Positions 10,601-20,014 of a DNA stretch of 64,000 nt are shown here, piece by piece (positions within the stretch are counted from its first letter, which is position 1; each line of letters begins with the position of its first letter). The notes under the pieces were generated by a model. That model saw only the letters and a program-made list of their open reading frames with translations. It searched no databases and was not told the DNA's origin. The position numbers and the translations under genes are program-made. Source of the stretch: an uncultured Prevotellaceae bacterium (GTDB lineage: Bacteria; Bacteroidota; Bacteroidia; Bacteroidales; Bacteroidaceae); contig ONFE01000009.1 of assembly GCA_900316985.1 (NCBI GenBank), positions 1 to 64,000 of the forward strand, in the 5' to 3' direction.

Positions 10601-10724
10601 GATGCTCCGTGTATATGCTACCGTCAACAATCCTTTCTGCTATGTCAAGAACGATTGGATGAAACACTTCGACCCGGAAGGTCAGCAGCGCAGCATTACG
10701 TTTGGTCTGAATGTTAACTTTTAA
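7611..10724 (+). CDS. SusC/RagA-type TonB-linked outer-membrane transporter
   Basis: 1037 residues. Signal peptide (about 1-25), a carboxypeptidase-D-like domain (about 43-115), the SusC signature DEVVVIGFG, a plug domain (about 125-235, ending in the usual YGSQGANGVIIVTTKK), then a long 22-strand beta-barrel to a C-terminus ending in aromatic residues (NVNF). It imports oligosaccharides across the outer membrane with TonB/ExbBD energy, working as a pedal bin with the SusD lid encoded next. Divergent from the HTCS, which presumably controls it; the 217-bp intergenic region contains no repeat I could assign as the regulator site. The length is typical of the family. Confidence 0.97.
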   Translation: MNKSLKTYLAYGLVASLFVPVTVLADTAIPTSVPVEVQQAKSIKGNVVDENGEPMIGVSIKIVGANVGGITDIEGNFSVNNAEGKQLQFSYAGYKTLTLAASPDMRVKMEPDMQGLDEVVVIGFGTVKKRDLTGSVAQIKSEAILQTPTSDVATALQGRITGLDVSGDEMRIRGNRSISGSNEPLVIIDGVQGGSLSDINPDDVESIDVLKDASSTAIYGSQGANGVIIVTTKKAEAGRFLVSYNGDVTAAFREQHPDYRSGQNYYDARMLAAKNAGSWTSSADDLAAIFGGSPEAYAAYQAGAWTNYEDLLQKSTTWSTRHTVTLSGGNERTQARFSVGYANNGSKWKESGGNDRYTLRANIDHNIREWINGGVTFQLTHNRAEHSPYEEASTTDMQLGSPYGYYDYNSQKYVIGNELVERPLDAGGYVNPLINTFGDDRYKRETYGTNVVANGYLDIHPIDGLSLRTQFNAHITNSSDGRFTAGNAATQTYNGTNETTAYEIKANSLYTEWNNILTYQFKMLPEEHHLSATALTSWNKRKYDNLDATSKGQTLASNLWWNLASNDGGAGHMTHSSYYEQEQSFSYAFRINYDWMSRYLFTASVRRDGASRLAEGHKWETFPSAAVAWRVSDEPFMKSTKSWLDDLKIRATYGVTGNSGIPVYGTASGVKFYNTKLGFQDTSVGRYELGVPDGSNYIIGNKDTKWEMSYTWDIGFDAMLFNNRLSITFDWYNTKTKDLIMARNLPTTSGNDGAFQTYTNIGSTRNRGWELTVNSRNIVTRDFQWNSTLSLSANSEKILELYEGKERITMGNSTPESTTLQVGHPVHSYYTFDYLGIWQTSEAAQAAQLFTDANKTKPFQPGDIKVSDINEDGWIDQSTDYTYVGSQTPKWFAGFNNDFRYKDFDLNIYLYARWGHWGDNPLANFQPGTGGKYTTMDYWVAGSNEGGSFPALMQNYNFYDYKGYTAYWYCEQSFIRLKRISLGYTLSRTVTRRLGIEMLRVYATVNNPFCYVKNDWMKHFDPEGQQRSITFGLNVNF

Positions 10725-10727
10725 ACA

Positions 10728-12623
10728 ATGAGAATCATGAAATCATTCAATAAATATTTCGTTGGTGCACTTTTTTTAGGTGCCACTTTGGGTTTTACAT
10801 CGTGTGACTTGGACGAGTATAATCCTTCTTCGGAAAGTTCGGAGAACGTTTTCGCCACCGAGCAGGGTATCGAAGGACTCGTCAACCAGATGTACTATAA
10901 TTTCCGTTGGAAATACTATGGACGTGAAGACCCCGTTCTCTACTTCGAAGGTGCTGGTGATATCTGGGCAAACATGCCCGATAAATACACCTATGGTATG
11001 CAGCTTACCCGTTTTGTCGACTTGCAGGGTGACCGTGGGCAGGTCAAGGGTGCATGGAACCGTGTATATGATATCGTCAATCTGGCTAATACCGTGCTCG
11101 ACTATCTGCCGACAACAAAAAACCTGAATGAAGAGACACGTAATGACTTCGAGGGTGAAGCCCGTTTTATGCGAAGTTATGCCTATTGGTGGCTCGTAGA
11201 GTGGTTCGGCGACATTGAACTGCGCACTCACGGTACCGACCAACCCACCTTTGCAGCCTATCGTACCGATCGCAAGACCATTTACGACGAGGTCATCATC
11301 CCCGATGCCGAGGCTGCCGTCAAATTGCTCAAGGTAGAGCCTTACAAGGGAAACATCGGACGTGCTCAGAAGAAAGCCGCCTATGCCCTGCTGGCCCGTG
11401 TGGCATTGGCCCGTGCTCAGTATGAGACTGCCGGCAGTTCAGAGGCTCGTGATTTCTATCAGAAGGCTTATGATGCTGCCAAGTATGTGATGGATAACCA
11501 AAATGCATTGGGTATCAAACTCTATAAAACATACGACGAGATTTGGCAGGCCAAAAACAACAAGTCGAATACGGAGTACCTCTTCGTCGTGACCCACTCC
11601 AGCAACTCTACGCTCAACCCACAGTCAGGTAACCCCAACCGTCTGCATATGTATTGGTCTCCACGACTGCTCAACCGCTTCGGAAATACACAGACTGCCG
11701 ATAACTGGGAGTATCCGCGTGAAAGTGTGTTGCTCTGTCCCACCTATTATCTGCTGAATCTCTACAAGGATTGGGACCTGCGCTACGATGTCTTATTCCA
11801 GGAGGATTTCCCCACCAGTGCTGACAGTTACACTTGGACCGAAGAGGATGCTGTCAACCATTACCAGGCTCCCGCCTCTATCGTGGGAAAGACCATCACC
11901 AAGGGTCAGCTGGGATTGAAGGTCAGCCGTTTCCCCGTCACCGATGCCGAGCGTGAAGCTGCTGCCCAGAAAGGTTATGTGTTACTGGGTGCAAACAATA
12001 TCTACGACCTGCGTCCAGGTAAGGTGACAAGTATGGGTGGAGCACGTATTCGTGATCTGAACAATGCCAATGGCGACGACTATCCCTCTTCTGACTGGAT
12101 TTATACCTCATTCCCACGTTTCCGCAAGTATCGCATCTGGGACCGTGATCCCAAAGGCACCTTCCTGTTGACTGCTGCCAATGCACAGGTAGGTTTCGCC
12201 GATGTGCCCATTTTCCGATATGCCGAGATGCCGCTCATTGCTGCTGAGTGCCAGATTATGATGGGCAACACATCCGAGGCTGCCAATATCATCAACGACG
12301 AGGCAAAGGGCATCCGCACTAGTCGTATTCTGAAGCCCGGCCATGATGCCAGCGAGATGAAGGTAAAGGCAGGTGATATGACCATCGAGTGGATTCTCGA
12401 GGAGCGTGCTCGCGAACTCTGTGGTGAGTGGCTGCGCTGGTTCGACCTGAAGCGTACCCATAAGATGGTTGAGTATTTCAAAGGACATAATCCGGCTATG
12501 CGTGGTGACGATCCTGTTGATGAGCACAACTACTTATGGCCTATTCCCACAGACTTCCTCGACAAGATTGAAAACGGTGTGGAATTCGGTCAGAATCCCG
12601 GCTACAACCCCTACACCAAGTAA
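10728..12623 (+). CDS. SusD/RagB-family surface glycan-binding lipoprotein
   Basis: 631 residues from this ATG; a second in-frame ATG at 10737 fits the signal peptide equally well. Lipobox LGFTSC places the lipidated Cys near residue 26. The SusD fold is shown by TPR-like helices and the near-terminal signature ILEERARELCGEWLRWFDLKR. It caps the SusC channel and binds the incoming oligosaccharide. The start is 3 bp after the susC stop, so the two are one operon; a strong terminator follows. No separate surface glycan-binding protein gene follows, unlike many Bacteroides PULs. Confidence 0.96.
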   Translation: MRIMKSFNKYFVGALFLGATLGFTSCDLDEYNPSSESSENVFATEQGIEGLVNQMYYNFRWKYYGREDPVLYFEGAGDIWANMPDKYTYGMQLTRFVDLQGDRGQVKGAWNRVYDIVNLANTVLDYLPTTKNLNEETRNDFEGEARFMRSYAYWWLVEWFGDIELRTHGTDQPTFAAYRTDRKTIYDEVIIPDAEAAVKLLKVEPYKGNIGRAQKKAAYALLARVALARAQYETAGSSEARDFYQKAYDAAKYVMDNQNALGIKLYKTYDEIWQAKNNKSNTEYLFVVTHSSNSTLNPQSGNPNRLHMYWSPRLLNRFGNTQTADNWEYPRESVLLCPTYYLLNLYKDWDLRYDVLFQEDFPTSADSYTWTEEDAVNHYQAPASIVGKTITKGQLGLKVSRFPVTDAEREAAAQKGYVLLGANNIYDLRPGKVTSMGGARIRDLNNANGDDYPSSDWIYTSFPRFRKYRIWDRDPKGTFLLTAANAQVGFADVPIFRYAEMPLIAAECQIMMGNTSEAANIINDEAKGIRTSRILKPGHDASEMKVKAGDMTIEWILEERARELCGEWLRWFDLKRTHKMVEYFKGHNPAMRGDDPVDEHNYLWPIPTDFLDKIENGVEFGQNPGYNPYTK

Positions 12624-12648
12624 TTCTTTCGAATTAAGATTGTGTTAG

Positions 12649-12679
12649 AATGAGCCCGCCCATTTTCGGCGGGCTCATT
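12649..12679 (+). terminator. Terminator of the susCD operon
   Basis: Perfect 12-bp arms (aatgagcccgcc / ggcgggctcatt) around a 7-base loop, 25 bp after the susD stop, followed by an A/T-rich run. Confidence 0.85.
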
Positions 12680-12741
12680 TATTAATATTACTTTTTCACT
12701 CTTTTTATTTACATTCTCTTCGCAGAATTGAAATTTTACAC

Positions 12742-12749
12742 TATCTTTG
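12742..12749 (+). promoter_or_regulatory. -7 promoter element of the YARHG gene
   Basis: TATCTTTG matches TAnnTTTG; it lies downstream of the susCD terminator and about 55 bp before the next start codon, so that gene has its own promoter. Confidence 0.6.
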
Positions 12750-12804
12750 CAAAGACAACTATGTTGGTAAAGATGGAAAAATATGTTGGATTATAAGTTT
12801 TTGT

Positions 12805-13755
12805 ATGATGAAGAAGACTATATTATCATTATTGATGCTCTGCATGGGCGTTACGATGCAGGCACAGGTTTCCGAGAGTGGACAGTGGTATAACGGCTGG
12901 CTTTGCTATTCGGCCAAGAACATGGCTGCCGGCAAGGTGCTGATGAATGCGATGGCAGAAGGCGAGGAGCATGAGTTCATGCTGGTGCCCGTGCCTGGCG
13001 AAAAAGATACATACCGCGTTACCGATGGCCCTCACGACTATGTCAACGAATACAATAGTGTCTCCACCGTGCGTCACATGAAGAAGGATGGTTGGGATTT
13101 GCTCTGTTTCTACAACAGCAATAATCAGTTGACGAGTGTCATGTCGAACGAGCAGGGGGAGGCCCAGGACATCAGTATCGCGAAGTTCAAGAATCAGCTG
13201 GTTGGTGAATACGAACTGGTGACCAATGATCCTGACGATGAACTGAAACTGGAAATACAATGGGACCAAGTGAGTGTCAACCTCGAACTCGCCACTTACA
13301 AGGTGGAGGATTTCAACGGTATCGTTTTGGGCTATATCACCATCCCTCCCATCGAGGGCAGCACCAATCGTTTGGAAGGCACATGGGAGGTCATTCCCAC
13401 CAAGGATGGCATAAAATTTTACCGTCTTCGTCAAGATGAAGAATCCTTCCTCTGGGCTCGTGACGGCTTCAACTATATATTCCGTTGGGCGGGAACCGGC
13501 AGTCCCCGGTTTAGTTATGCTTCTTCCTGTCTGCTCAACGACAAGAAATTTGCCAAGATGGACAAGTCTGACCTTCGTACCATGCGCAACGAGATTCTTG
13601 CCACGCATGGCTATCGCTTTCAGTCGGCGGACCTGCAGGACTATTTCAGCAAGAAGCCCTGGTATCAGCCCGCCGCTTCCAACGATGACGTCAAGCCCAG
13701 CCTTATCGAGCGCTTGAATATAGAGCTCATTAGGGCCGTGGAACTCAATGACTGA
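12805..13755 (+). CDS. Secreted YARHG-domain protein
   Basis: 316 residues with a Sec signal peptide (to about residue 20, MQAQ). The body (about 25-225) is beta-rich and unrecognised; the C-terminus carries a YARHG domain, recognisable from LRTMRNEILATHGYRF and the trailing KKPWYQP (about 254-290). The domain is thought to be extracellular or periplasmic and is of unknown function. Start is ATGATG, so one codon of uncertainty. It has its own promoter and converges with the GH3 gene 6 bp away. Whether it belongs to the PUL or is an unrelated passenger cannot be told from sequence. Confidence 0.8.
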   Translation: MMKKTILSLLMLCMGVTMQAQVSESGQWYNGWLCYSAKNMAAGKVLMNAMAEGEEHEFMLVPVPGEKDTYRVTDGPHDYVNEYNSVSTVRHMKKDGWDLLCFYNSNNQLTSVMSNEQGEAQDISIAKFKNQLVGEYELVTNDPDDELKLEIQWDQVSVNLELATYKVEDFNGIVLGYITIPPIEGSTNRLEGTWEVIPTKDGIKFYRLRQDEESFLWARDGFNYIFRWAGTGSPRFSYASSCLLNDKKFAKMDKSDLRTMRNEILATHGYRFQSADLQDYFSKKPWYQPAASNDDVKPSLIERLNIELIRAVELND

Positions 13756-13761
13756 TAGCCA

Positions 13762-16242
13762 TCAGATATTCGGTGTATCCCAGATTTTTGTCTGGGTGCA
13801 GTTGATGCTTTGCGATAGGGAACTCACACGCAGAACGAACTCACCCTCTTCCAATATCCACCTTCCGTCGGCTCCCACGAAAGCCATGCTCTTGGCAGGC
13901 AGACGGAAGGTGACGGTCTTGGTCTGGCCTGGCTGCAACTCCACCTTGGTGAAATCACGCAGGCGCTTGTTGTCGGGAACAATCGATGCAACGAGGTCGC
14001 TGGTGTAGAGCAGCACGGCCTCTTTGCCTGCACGGCTGCCGGTATTCTTAACATCCACAGTGACGGTAATTTCATCATCGGCTGTGAACGCAGTCTTATC
14101 CACCTTCAGGTTGCTGTATTCGAACGTGGTATAGCTCAGTCCGTAGCCGAAGGGCCACAGCAGGCTGACCTTGGCGTCGTAGTTGTAGGCGCCGGCCATG
14201 GTGCCCACCTCTTCGCTCACCTTATAATCATATGTGTTCAATGAATTGATTTCGCGCGGATAGGTGTATGGCATCTTGGCAGAGAAGTTGGCATCGCCTG
14301 CCAGCAGGTTTGCCAAAGCATCGGCACCATAGTTTCCGGGAACCAGAATATCGACCACGGCCTTGGCCAGCGGCTCAATGTCGGTGATGAGACGCGGACG
14401 GCCCTCATTGAGCACCAGGATGACGGGCTTGCCTGTCTTTGCAAGCTGCTTCACCAGGTCACGCTGGTTCTCGGAGAGCCACAGGTCAGTCAGGTTGCCG
14501 GGTGTCTCGGTGTAGGAGTTCTCGCCGATGCAGGCGATGATGATGTCGGCCTGAGTGGCGGCATTGACGGCCTTTTCTATCTGCGGTTCATTCTCTTGGT
14601 AGTAGGCGCCGTCTTCCTTATAGGTGACACCCTGTTCGAGGATGATGTTCTCATGTCCGTATTTGTTGCAGAGGGCTTCGTAAATAGTGTTGTACTTCGC
14701 AGCCAGGTCTTCAGCATTATTGCCTTGCCATGTGTAGCTCCATCCGCCATGCAGGCAGCGCATCTGGTTAGCATTGGGACCAGTCAACAAAATTTTCTTT
14801 CCTTTGGCTAGCGGCAGGATGCCACCCTCGTTCTTCAGCAGAATCTCTGACTCTTCGGCGGCTTGCAATGATTTCTGGGCAAACTCATCTGAGCCGAACT
14901 TCTCATAACCTTTTCCTCCGGTGTTGGGCTTCTCAAACAAATTGAGACGGTATTTCACGCGTAGGATGCGGCGCACGGCATCATCGATGCGTTCCATACT
15001 TACTTTGCCTTCTTGCACTAATTCTTTCAGCAGTATGCAGAATTCCACACTATAGGGATCCATTGACATGTCGATACCGGCATTGATGGCTATGCGGATG
15101 GCGTCTTTCTTGTCTTTTGCCACATGCTCACGCGAGAAGAGGTTGTTGATGTCGGCCCAGTCGGTGACCAACATACCATCCCATTGCAGGTCTTCCTTCA
15201 GCCATTTGGTGAGATATTCGTAGCTGGCATGCACAGGCACACCGTTGATGGAAGCCGAATTCACCATCATGGTCAGCGTACCGGCAAGGGCAGCGGCCTT
15301 GAAGGGCTCAAAATATTTCTCACGCAGCATCTGCGGTGAAATATAGGCCGGTGTGCGGTCTTTACCTGTCCATGGAGCGCCATAGGCAAAATAGTGCTTG
15401 GTGCTGGTGGCCACGTGATAGGGACCGAGGTGGTTTGGATCGTCGCCCTGATAGCCTTTGATTTCGGCCTCCACCATGCGAGCATTGACGATGGCATCCT
15501 CGCCGAAGCTTTCCCAGATGCGAGCCCATCGCGGATCACGACCGAGGTCAACTACGGGATTATATACCCACGGGCAGTTTCCGGCACGGCTTTCGTAAGC
15601 GGTGATTTCAGCACCTGTGCGGACCAGCTCTGTATTGAACGAAGCGGCTAAGTTGATAGGTTGTGGGAACAGAGTGCCTCCCTGCGTATAAGTGACGCCG
15701 TGGTTGTGGTCCAGTCCGTAGATGTCGGGTATGCCGATATGCTTCATCGACTTCTGTTGTATCAGACCAATCCACTTCTGCCACTGTTCGATGGTGGGGG
15801 CTCGGGTGCCGGGCGCATTGAGGATGGATCCCACTTTCCATTTCGAGATGAGCGTGTCGAGCATGGTCTCGTTCAGTTTCCACACGCGCTTGGTGTCGCC
15901 CTGATAAATGTCGATGGGGTAGTTGCCCAGTTTGTCAATAATCTGCTGGTCGCTTTTCTTGAGCAGGTCATCGATTTCCTTGGGTGGAGCACCAAACTGC
16001 TGGAGCACCTGGCGCACCTTGTCACGGTCCACCTTGACGTTTTCCATCGTCATCTTGCCCATCACGTCGAGATTCAGTTCCAGCATCTGGCCGATTTTCT
16101 CATCGAGCGTCATGCGCGAAAGTGTCTTCTCAATCTTTGCCTCCAAAGCGGCATCACGAGGGATGGCCGGCTGGCGGTTACTCTGTGCCCATACTGTCAG
16201 AGCCATACAGGTCACGACTGTTGTCAATGCAAATCTTTTCAT
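13762..16242 (-). CDS. Glycoside hydrolase family 3 (beta-glucosidase/xylosidase type), periplasmic
   Basis: 826 residues from ATG 16242, chosen because it begins the signal peptide [20 protein letters not shown]; 31 further upstream codons are open but contain the promoter. Two-domain GH3 catalytic core: TIM-barrel with KHYFAYG and the nucleophile-bearing [10 protein letters not shown] (Asp near residue 375), then the alpha/beta sandwich ([11 protein letters not shown]), then a fibronectin-III-like C-terminal domain (about 715-815). An exo-acting hydrolase removing terminal beta-linked glucose, xylose or related residues; the exact sugar is not readable. Transcribed separately from the main minus-strand enzyme run. 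Confidence 0.93.
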   Translation of the reverse strand: MKRFALTTVVTCMALTVWAQSNRQPAIPRDAALEAKIEKTLSRMTLDEKIGQMLELNLDVMGKMTMENVKVDRDKVRQVLQQFGAPPKEIDDLLKKSDQQIIDKLGNYPIDIYQGDTKRVWKLNETMLDTLISKWKVGSILNAPGTRAPTIEQWQKWIGLIQQKSMKHIGIPDIYGLDHNHGVTYTQGGTLFPQPINLAASFNTELVRTGAEITAYESRAGNCPWVYNPVVDLGRDPRWARIWESFGEDAIVNARMVEAEIKGYQGDDPNHLGPYHVATSTKHYFAYGAPWTGKDRTPAYISPQMLREKYFEPFKAAALAGTLTMMVNSASINGVPVHASYEYLTKWLKEDLQWDGMLVTDWADINNLFSREHVAKDKKDAIRIAINAGIDMSMDPYSVEFCILLKELVQEGKVSMERIDDAVRRILRVKYRLNLFEKPNTGGKGYEKFGSDEFAQKSLQAAEESEILLKNEGGILPLAKGKKILLTGPNANQMRCLHGGWSYTWQGNNAEDLAAKYNTIYEALCNKYGHENIILEQGVTYKEDGAYYQENEPQIEKAVNAATQADIIIACIGENSYTETPGNLTDLWLSENQRDLVKQLAKTGKPVILVLNEGRPRLITDIEPLAKAVVDILVPGNYGADALANLLAGDANFSAKMPYTYPREINSLNTYDYKVSEEVGTMAGAYNYDAKVSLLWPFGYGLSYTTFEYSNLKVDKTAFTADDEITVTVDVKNTGSRAGKEAVLLYTSDLVASIVPDNKRLRDFTKVELQPGQTKTVTFRLPAKSMAFVGADGRWILEEGEFVLRVSSLSQSINCTQTKIWDTPNI

Positions 16243-16282
16243 ATCGTTAGTTTTGTTAATTTCAAAAGGCTTAAAAGTGATG

Positions 16283-16290
16283 CAAATATA
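16283..16290 (-). promoter_or_regulatory. -7 promoter element of the GH3 gene
   Basis: TATATTTG on the minus strand, about 40 bp upstream of the chosen GH3 start; supports the shorter start. Confidence 0.55.
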
Positions 16291-16454
16291 AGCATATTTT
16301 TTCAGATTCTCTATATTCCCCGCGTATTTTTTCAAAATACCAACAGTATCGAAAATGACTCTCTGTAAATAAGTTGTAACTTCAATTTAAGCATTTCGTC
16401 GAAAAAATCCCCGGAACTCATCGAAAACCATTTTGAAGAAGCCCTTTTACACCT

Positions 16455-16462
16455 TAATTTTG
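16455..16462 (+). promoter_or_regulatory. -7 promoter element of the TonB-C-terminal-like gene
   Basis: TAATTTTG matches TAnnTTTG, about 48 bp before the start at 16510. Divergent from the GH3 promoter within a 267-bp intergenic region in which I see nothing else. Confidence 0.55.
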
Positions 16463-16509
16463 CACTCAGAAATTCAAACAAAAGTAAAACCAATTAAATA
16501 ATAAAGATT

Positions 16510-17079
16510 ATGAAAAAGATTTTTGCATTGATCATCGTGAGTGTGTTCTCAGCCAGCATTGCCGTTGCACAAGTAAATAATCACCGTACAGCTGTCCGTC
16601 CTCACTTCGAGCGCCTCGACTCCGCTACCCGCAGCAAGTGGATGAAGTCGCATAAGGAATTCTGGATGAAGCAGGTAAAGGAGAACAACAAGAAGTGGAA
16701 GACCCATATGGCTAAGGGACCCCGCCAGTGGAAGGCTCCTTGGCAGAACACCGACAAGGGATTCCTGCTGCATCCCCAGGAGCAGATGCCTGTGTTCATC
16801 GGTGGTAAGGAAGCCCTGATGAGCTGGTTGGAAGAGAACGTCACCTATCCCGTGTCAGCCAACCTCACCGGCATTGAGGGTAAAGTACTTGTAGCCTTCG
16901 ATGTGAATGCCGACGGCACCGTAGGCAACGTACACGTGAAAGAGTCTGCCAATCCCCTGCTTGAGAGTGAAGTGGTGAGCAAGCTGCAGGAAATGCCTCG
17001 TTGGATTCCTGCATTCCAGAACGGCCGCGCCGTCAAGGTGAAATACACTCTCCCCATCAATTTTACGCAACAGTCATAA
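16510..17079 (+). CDS. Periplasmic TonB-C-terminal-domain protein without a membrane anchor
   Basis: 189 residues: cleavable signal peptide (to about residue 20, VAVAQ), a basic Lys/Trp-rich region (about 35-80), and a TonB/TolA C-terminal-like domain (about 95-185: GIEGKVLVAFDVNADGTV, then PRWIPAFQNGRAVKVKYTLP). Ordinary TonB proteins have an uncleaved N-terminal helix and a Pro-rich spacer; both are lacking, so it cannot transduce energy in the usual way. It might be a soluble partner or competitor at TonB boxes. It stands alone on the plus strand among PUL enzymes, with its own promoter and terminator. Confidence 0.82.
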   Translation: MKKIFALIIVSVFSASIAVAQVNNHRTAVRPHFERLDSATRSKWMKSHKEFWMKQVKENNKKWKTHMAKGPRQWKAPWQNTDKGFLLHPQEQMPVFIGGKEALMSWLEENVTYPVSANLTGIEGKVLVAFDVNADGTVGNVHVKESANPLLESEVVSKLQEMPRWIPAFQNGRAVKVKYTLPINFTQQS

Positions 17080-17139
17080 ATATATTGAAGAATAAGCAAA
17101 GTCAAAGACGTGACCTTGCATTAAACCAAACGCTTACAA

Positions 17140-17177
17140 AATGATGTTCCCGAAGGTTGCCCTTCGGGAACATCATT
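17140..17177. terminator. Long perfect hairpin terminator between convergent genes
   Basis: 17-bp perfect arms (aatgatgttcccgaagg and its complement) with a 4-base loop, between the plus-strand TonB-like gene and the minus-strand GH2. T-rich on the plus side and A-rich on the other, so it could serve both directions. Confidence 0.85.
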
Positions 17178-17245
17178 ATTTATTGGGGGAACTCACAAAA
17201 TCACATTTTGGTTTTGCAGGTTTTCTCTCCTTTAATTCGCATTTC

Positions 17246-19984
17246 CTATTGGATGCCGAAGTCCTTCTGCTGCTGCTCTACTTCGAGGAGGGTGCGACGC
17301 TTTTCCTCTTCGGTCATTGTAGGCTGAGAGGAACTTTCGGATAATCGGGGATTTCCGGAAATGTTGGAATTCTTTGCGGGCACTTCCTTATAGCATTGTC
17401 TGCCTTCGTAGGGGATGCTCTCGATGGTGAGGGTATCGGCAGCAGGGGCATAGGTGCCAGGCCATTGTGAACGGGCGATGATGGTAATCTTACCGGCTTT
17501 GTTGGTGCTCTGGATAAGCACAGGTGCCGAACCCCATTCTACGGCTCTTGGATTGGCGGCAATGGAAGCATCGCCAATGATACGGCCTTCACCTTCTACG
17601 GTGAACACAATCTGGTCTTTGGCCAGACGGCGGACATTGCCATTGTCATCGGTAATCTCGGCAACAACAACGATGAAGTCGGAACCGTCGGCAACGAGTT
17701 GTTTGCCCATTTCATCGGCATAAAGACGGATTTTCGTAGAGCGACGTGATGGCATCTTCTTTTCCGTCACCACCACTTTACCGTCGATAATGCCTTCTGC
17801 CAATAAAGACACATGCTGCCAATCTCGTTTCTTGTAGCTGTATTCGCGGGCTTCCCAGAAATCCCAGAAGTGGGGGAATACAACAGGTGCAGAAGGCAGT
17901 CCGTTAGGATCGTGCACCACGGGAAGCGTCATCTGGCGGTCACCTTCCAGGAAAGAGAGTCGCACGCTGTCGCAATTGGAGAAGACCACCACATCCTGAT
18001 CGGAGAAAGGAGTCATTTCGTGGGCGATGAAGACAACACACCCCTTCCCCTCCCGAAGGGAGGGGTTGTTTAAATCCCCATTCCTTCGGGAGGGGGGTAG
18101 GGGGTTGGTTTGACTCCGGAACATCTCGAAGGCATATTTCTTCTGGCGGAACGCATCGTAGATGCCACCGAAATAGGGATCGGGATGATAACCACGCTGA
18201 TGATCGAAGGGGTGCCACTGGCAACCGCCAATAAACTGCCGCTGTCCATGGCGCATAGTTCCGTAGGTATCCGCAAGGGAAAGGGCTGCGGTGAGCATGG
18301 GCTTTTCACCCCATCCGCGGGCAGCACGGTTCAGACAGTTGTGGGCATACCAGTCATCAACCATTTCACCAAACTCACGCGTGAAGATACATTTGTCGGG
18401 AAGTGGTTCTGTTTGCGGCTTAAAGGTAATCGTAGGCTGTTGAGAACCCGTAGTCACGGGTCCTGTGACATCATCAGGCCATCCGTAAAGCACATCGTAA
18501 TTGTCCTTTACGCCTGCGGAATTCATATCGGCAGCCGCTACGGGACGACCAGGATAAGGAAACTCTTCACGTGTAATCTGCAGGGCTTTCAGGGCGAAAT
18601 CCTCGGGATAGCGGGTCTCGTTGAGAATGGGTTCCCACATCAGTACCGACGGATGGTTACGGTCGCGGCGGATAATCTGACGGGTATTCTCGTGCACCAG
18701 TTCTGCCCAATATTCGTCTTTGTTCCAATATTGCCAACCGGGTGTAGGAACGATGATGAAGATGCCCAGTTCGTCGAGCGCATCCATAAACGAAGGATCC
18801 TGCGGATAGTGGGCAGCACGGATAATGTTCATACCTGCATCCTTCAGTCGTTTGGCATCGCGCCATTGCTGGGAGTTGGGCATCGCGTTCCCCACGAGGG
18901 CAAAATCCTGATGTCGATTGCCGCCAATGAGTTGGCCGTAAGGTTTGCCGTTGAGCCAGAATCCGTCCTTGCCGCGGAATTCTGCCTTGCGGATACCGCT
19001 CTTAATAATTCCTCCGTCACTTTTTCCCCCTGATGTCACAGTGATTTCGATGGGATACAAATAGGGGTCTTCGGGACTCCAAAGGTGTGGGGTCTTGAGT
19101 GTTGTGCTCAGGAGTGCGGTTTTATCTTCACCATTCTTGAGACTTATTTTCTGCTTCAGTGTTTTCAGCAGTTTACCCTCTGCCGTCTTAATCTTAGCCA
19201 CCACCTCAGCAGTAATCGCCCCCTCCCTCACAGGGAGGGTGAGGGGAGAGTCTCTTTTTACATTTACATTAATAAATACCTCCGCACTTTTCTCTGAGAT
19301 ATTGTCATAATGAAGGAAGATGCCACCACCTGCTACCTGATTCATCTCGTTGGGATCGGTAATAGCAATGGGACTCTTGCCAATCAACCACACGTCGCGA
19401 TACATGCCGCCATGATAGGCGAAGTCGAGAGCGGTCTGTTTCTTGCCCGGTGGGTAGGTGTTATCGTCGCTGTTGTCGGCCATGACGGCAATCAGGCAGT
19501 CATCGCCAGCTTTCACGCCCGCCTCCGTCAGATTGACAATGATGGGCAGATAGCCGCCTTTGTTCTCTTTTATTTTTTGTCCGTTAACATAGATTTCCTG
19601 ACGGCCCATGATGGCTTCGAAATAGACTGTCACGTTCTTGCCTTTCATATCGGCAGGAACAGTGAAATGCTTGCGGTACCATACGACTCCCTGATAGTTG
19701 CGGCAGCCGCTGGCCTCGCTGGGCACAAGCATGGCCGTATGTGGTGCACATACCACATCCCACTGTGAGTCGTTGAAGGATTTGGCCTCGGCTCCCTTCA
19801 CGTCACCGCGATGGAAGCGCCATCCCTGATTGAAATTATAGATGACTCGGCCGCTGCCCTCCAATGGGAAAAGGCCGGCAACGGAATGACTTGCTTTTAA
19901 AGGTAAAAAAGTAAAAAGGTAAAACGGTAAAAGAATTTTTACCACTACCCCCAAACTCATACCTTTTAATAATGTCTTTCTCAT
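17246..19984 (-). CDS. Glycoside hydrolase family 2 (beta-galactosidase/glucuronidase type)
   Basis: 912 residues. Signal peptide whose hydrophobic core (LLPFYLFTFLPL) is encoded by an A/T-rich dispersed repeat. GH2 order: sugar-binding jelly roll (about 55-215), immunoglobulin-like domain, TIM barrel (about 340-640) with the acid/base Glu in PILNETRYPE and the nucleophile Glu in FTREFGEMV, then C-terminal beta domains including a GH2 C-terminal domain near 760-870. A retaining exo-hydrolase; the sugar could be beta-Gal, beta-GlcA or beta-GalA. Two palindromic-repeat insertions are in frame (protein stretches with DSPLTLPVREG and NPLPPSRRNG). Last gene of the long minus-strand enzyme run, 22 bp after the GH78 gene. 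Confidence 0.92.
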   Translation of the reverse strand: MRKTLLKGMSLGVVVKILLPFYLFTFLPLKASHSVAGLFPLEGSGRVIYNFNQGWRFHRGDVKGAEAKSFNDSQWDVVCAPHTAMLVPSEASGCRNYQGVVWYRKHFTVPADMKGKNVTVYFEAIMGRQEIYVNGQKIKENKGGYLPIIVNLTEAGVKAGDDCLIAVMADNSDDNTYPPGKKQTALDFAYHGGMYRDVWLIGKSPIAITDPNEMNQVAGGGIFLHYDNISEKSAEVFINVNVKRDSPLTLPVREGAITAEVVAKIKTAEGKLLKTLKQKISLKNGEDKTALLSTTLKTPHLWSPEDPYLYPIEITVTSGGKSDGGIIKSGIRKAEFRGKDGFWLNGKPYGQLIGGNRHQDFALVGNAMPNSQQWRDAKRLKDAGMNIIRAAHYPQDPSFMDALDELGIFIIVPTPGWQYWNKDEYWAELVHENTRQIIRRDRNHPSVLMWEPILNETRYPEDFALKALQITREEFPYPGRPVAAADMNSAGVKDNYDVLYGWPDDVTGPVTTGSQQPTITFKPQTEPLPDKCIFTREFGEMVDDWYAHNCLNRAARGWGEKPMLTAALSLADTYGTMRHGQRQFIGGCQWHPFDHQRGYHPDPYFGGIYDAFRQKKYAFEMFRSQTNPLPPSRRNGDLNNPSLREGKGCVVFIAHEMTPFSDQDVVVFSNCDSVRLSFLEGDRQMTLPVVHDPNGLPSAPVVFPHFWDFWEAREYSYKKRDWQHVSLLAEGIIDGKVVVTEKKMPSRRSTKIRLYADEMGKQLVADGSDFIVVVAEITDDNGNVRRLAKDQIVFTVEGEGRIIGDASIAANPRAVEWGSAPVLIQSTNKAGKITIIARSQWPGTYAPAADTLTIESIPYEGRQCYKEVPAKNSNISGNPRLSESSSQPTMTEEEKRRTLLEVEQQQKDFGIQ
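18041..18108 (-). repeat. Two GC-rich palindromic repeats in the GH2 gene
   Basis: Copies at about 18041-18068 and 18076-18108; protein NPLPPSRRNGDLNNPSLREG. Confidence 0.75.
19218..19247 (-). repeat. GC-rich palindromic repeat in the GH2 gene
   Basis: ccctccctcacagggagggt core, in frame as DSPLTLPVREG; the core is close to that of 556-596. Confidence 0.75.
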
Positions 19985-20014
19985 ATCTGAATATTTTTTT
20001 ACTTTTTTACCTTT
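19898..20014 (-). repeat. A/T-rich GGTAAAAAAGTAAAA repeats at the GH78 end and GH2 start
   Basis: One copy (about 19994-20014) includes the GH78 stop codon; a second (19898-19933) encodes the GH2 signal-peptide core. Confidence 0.75.
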
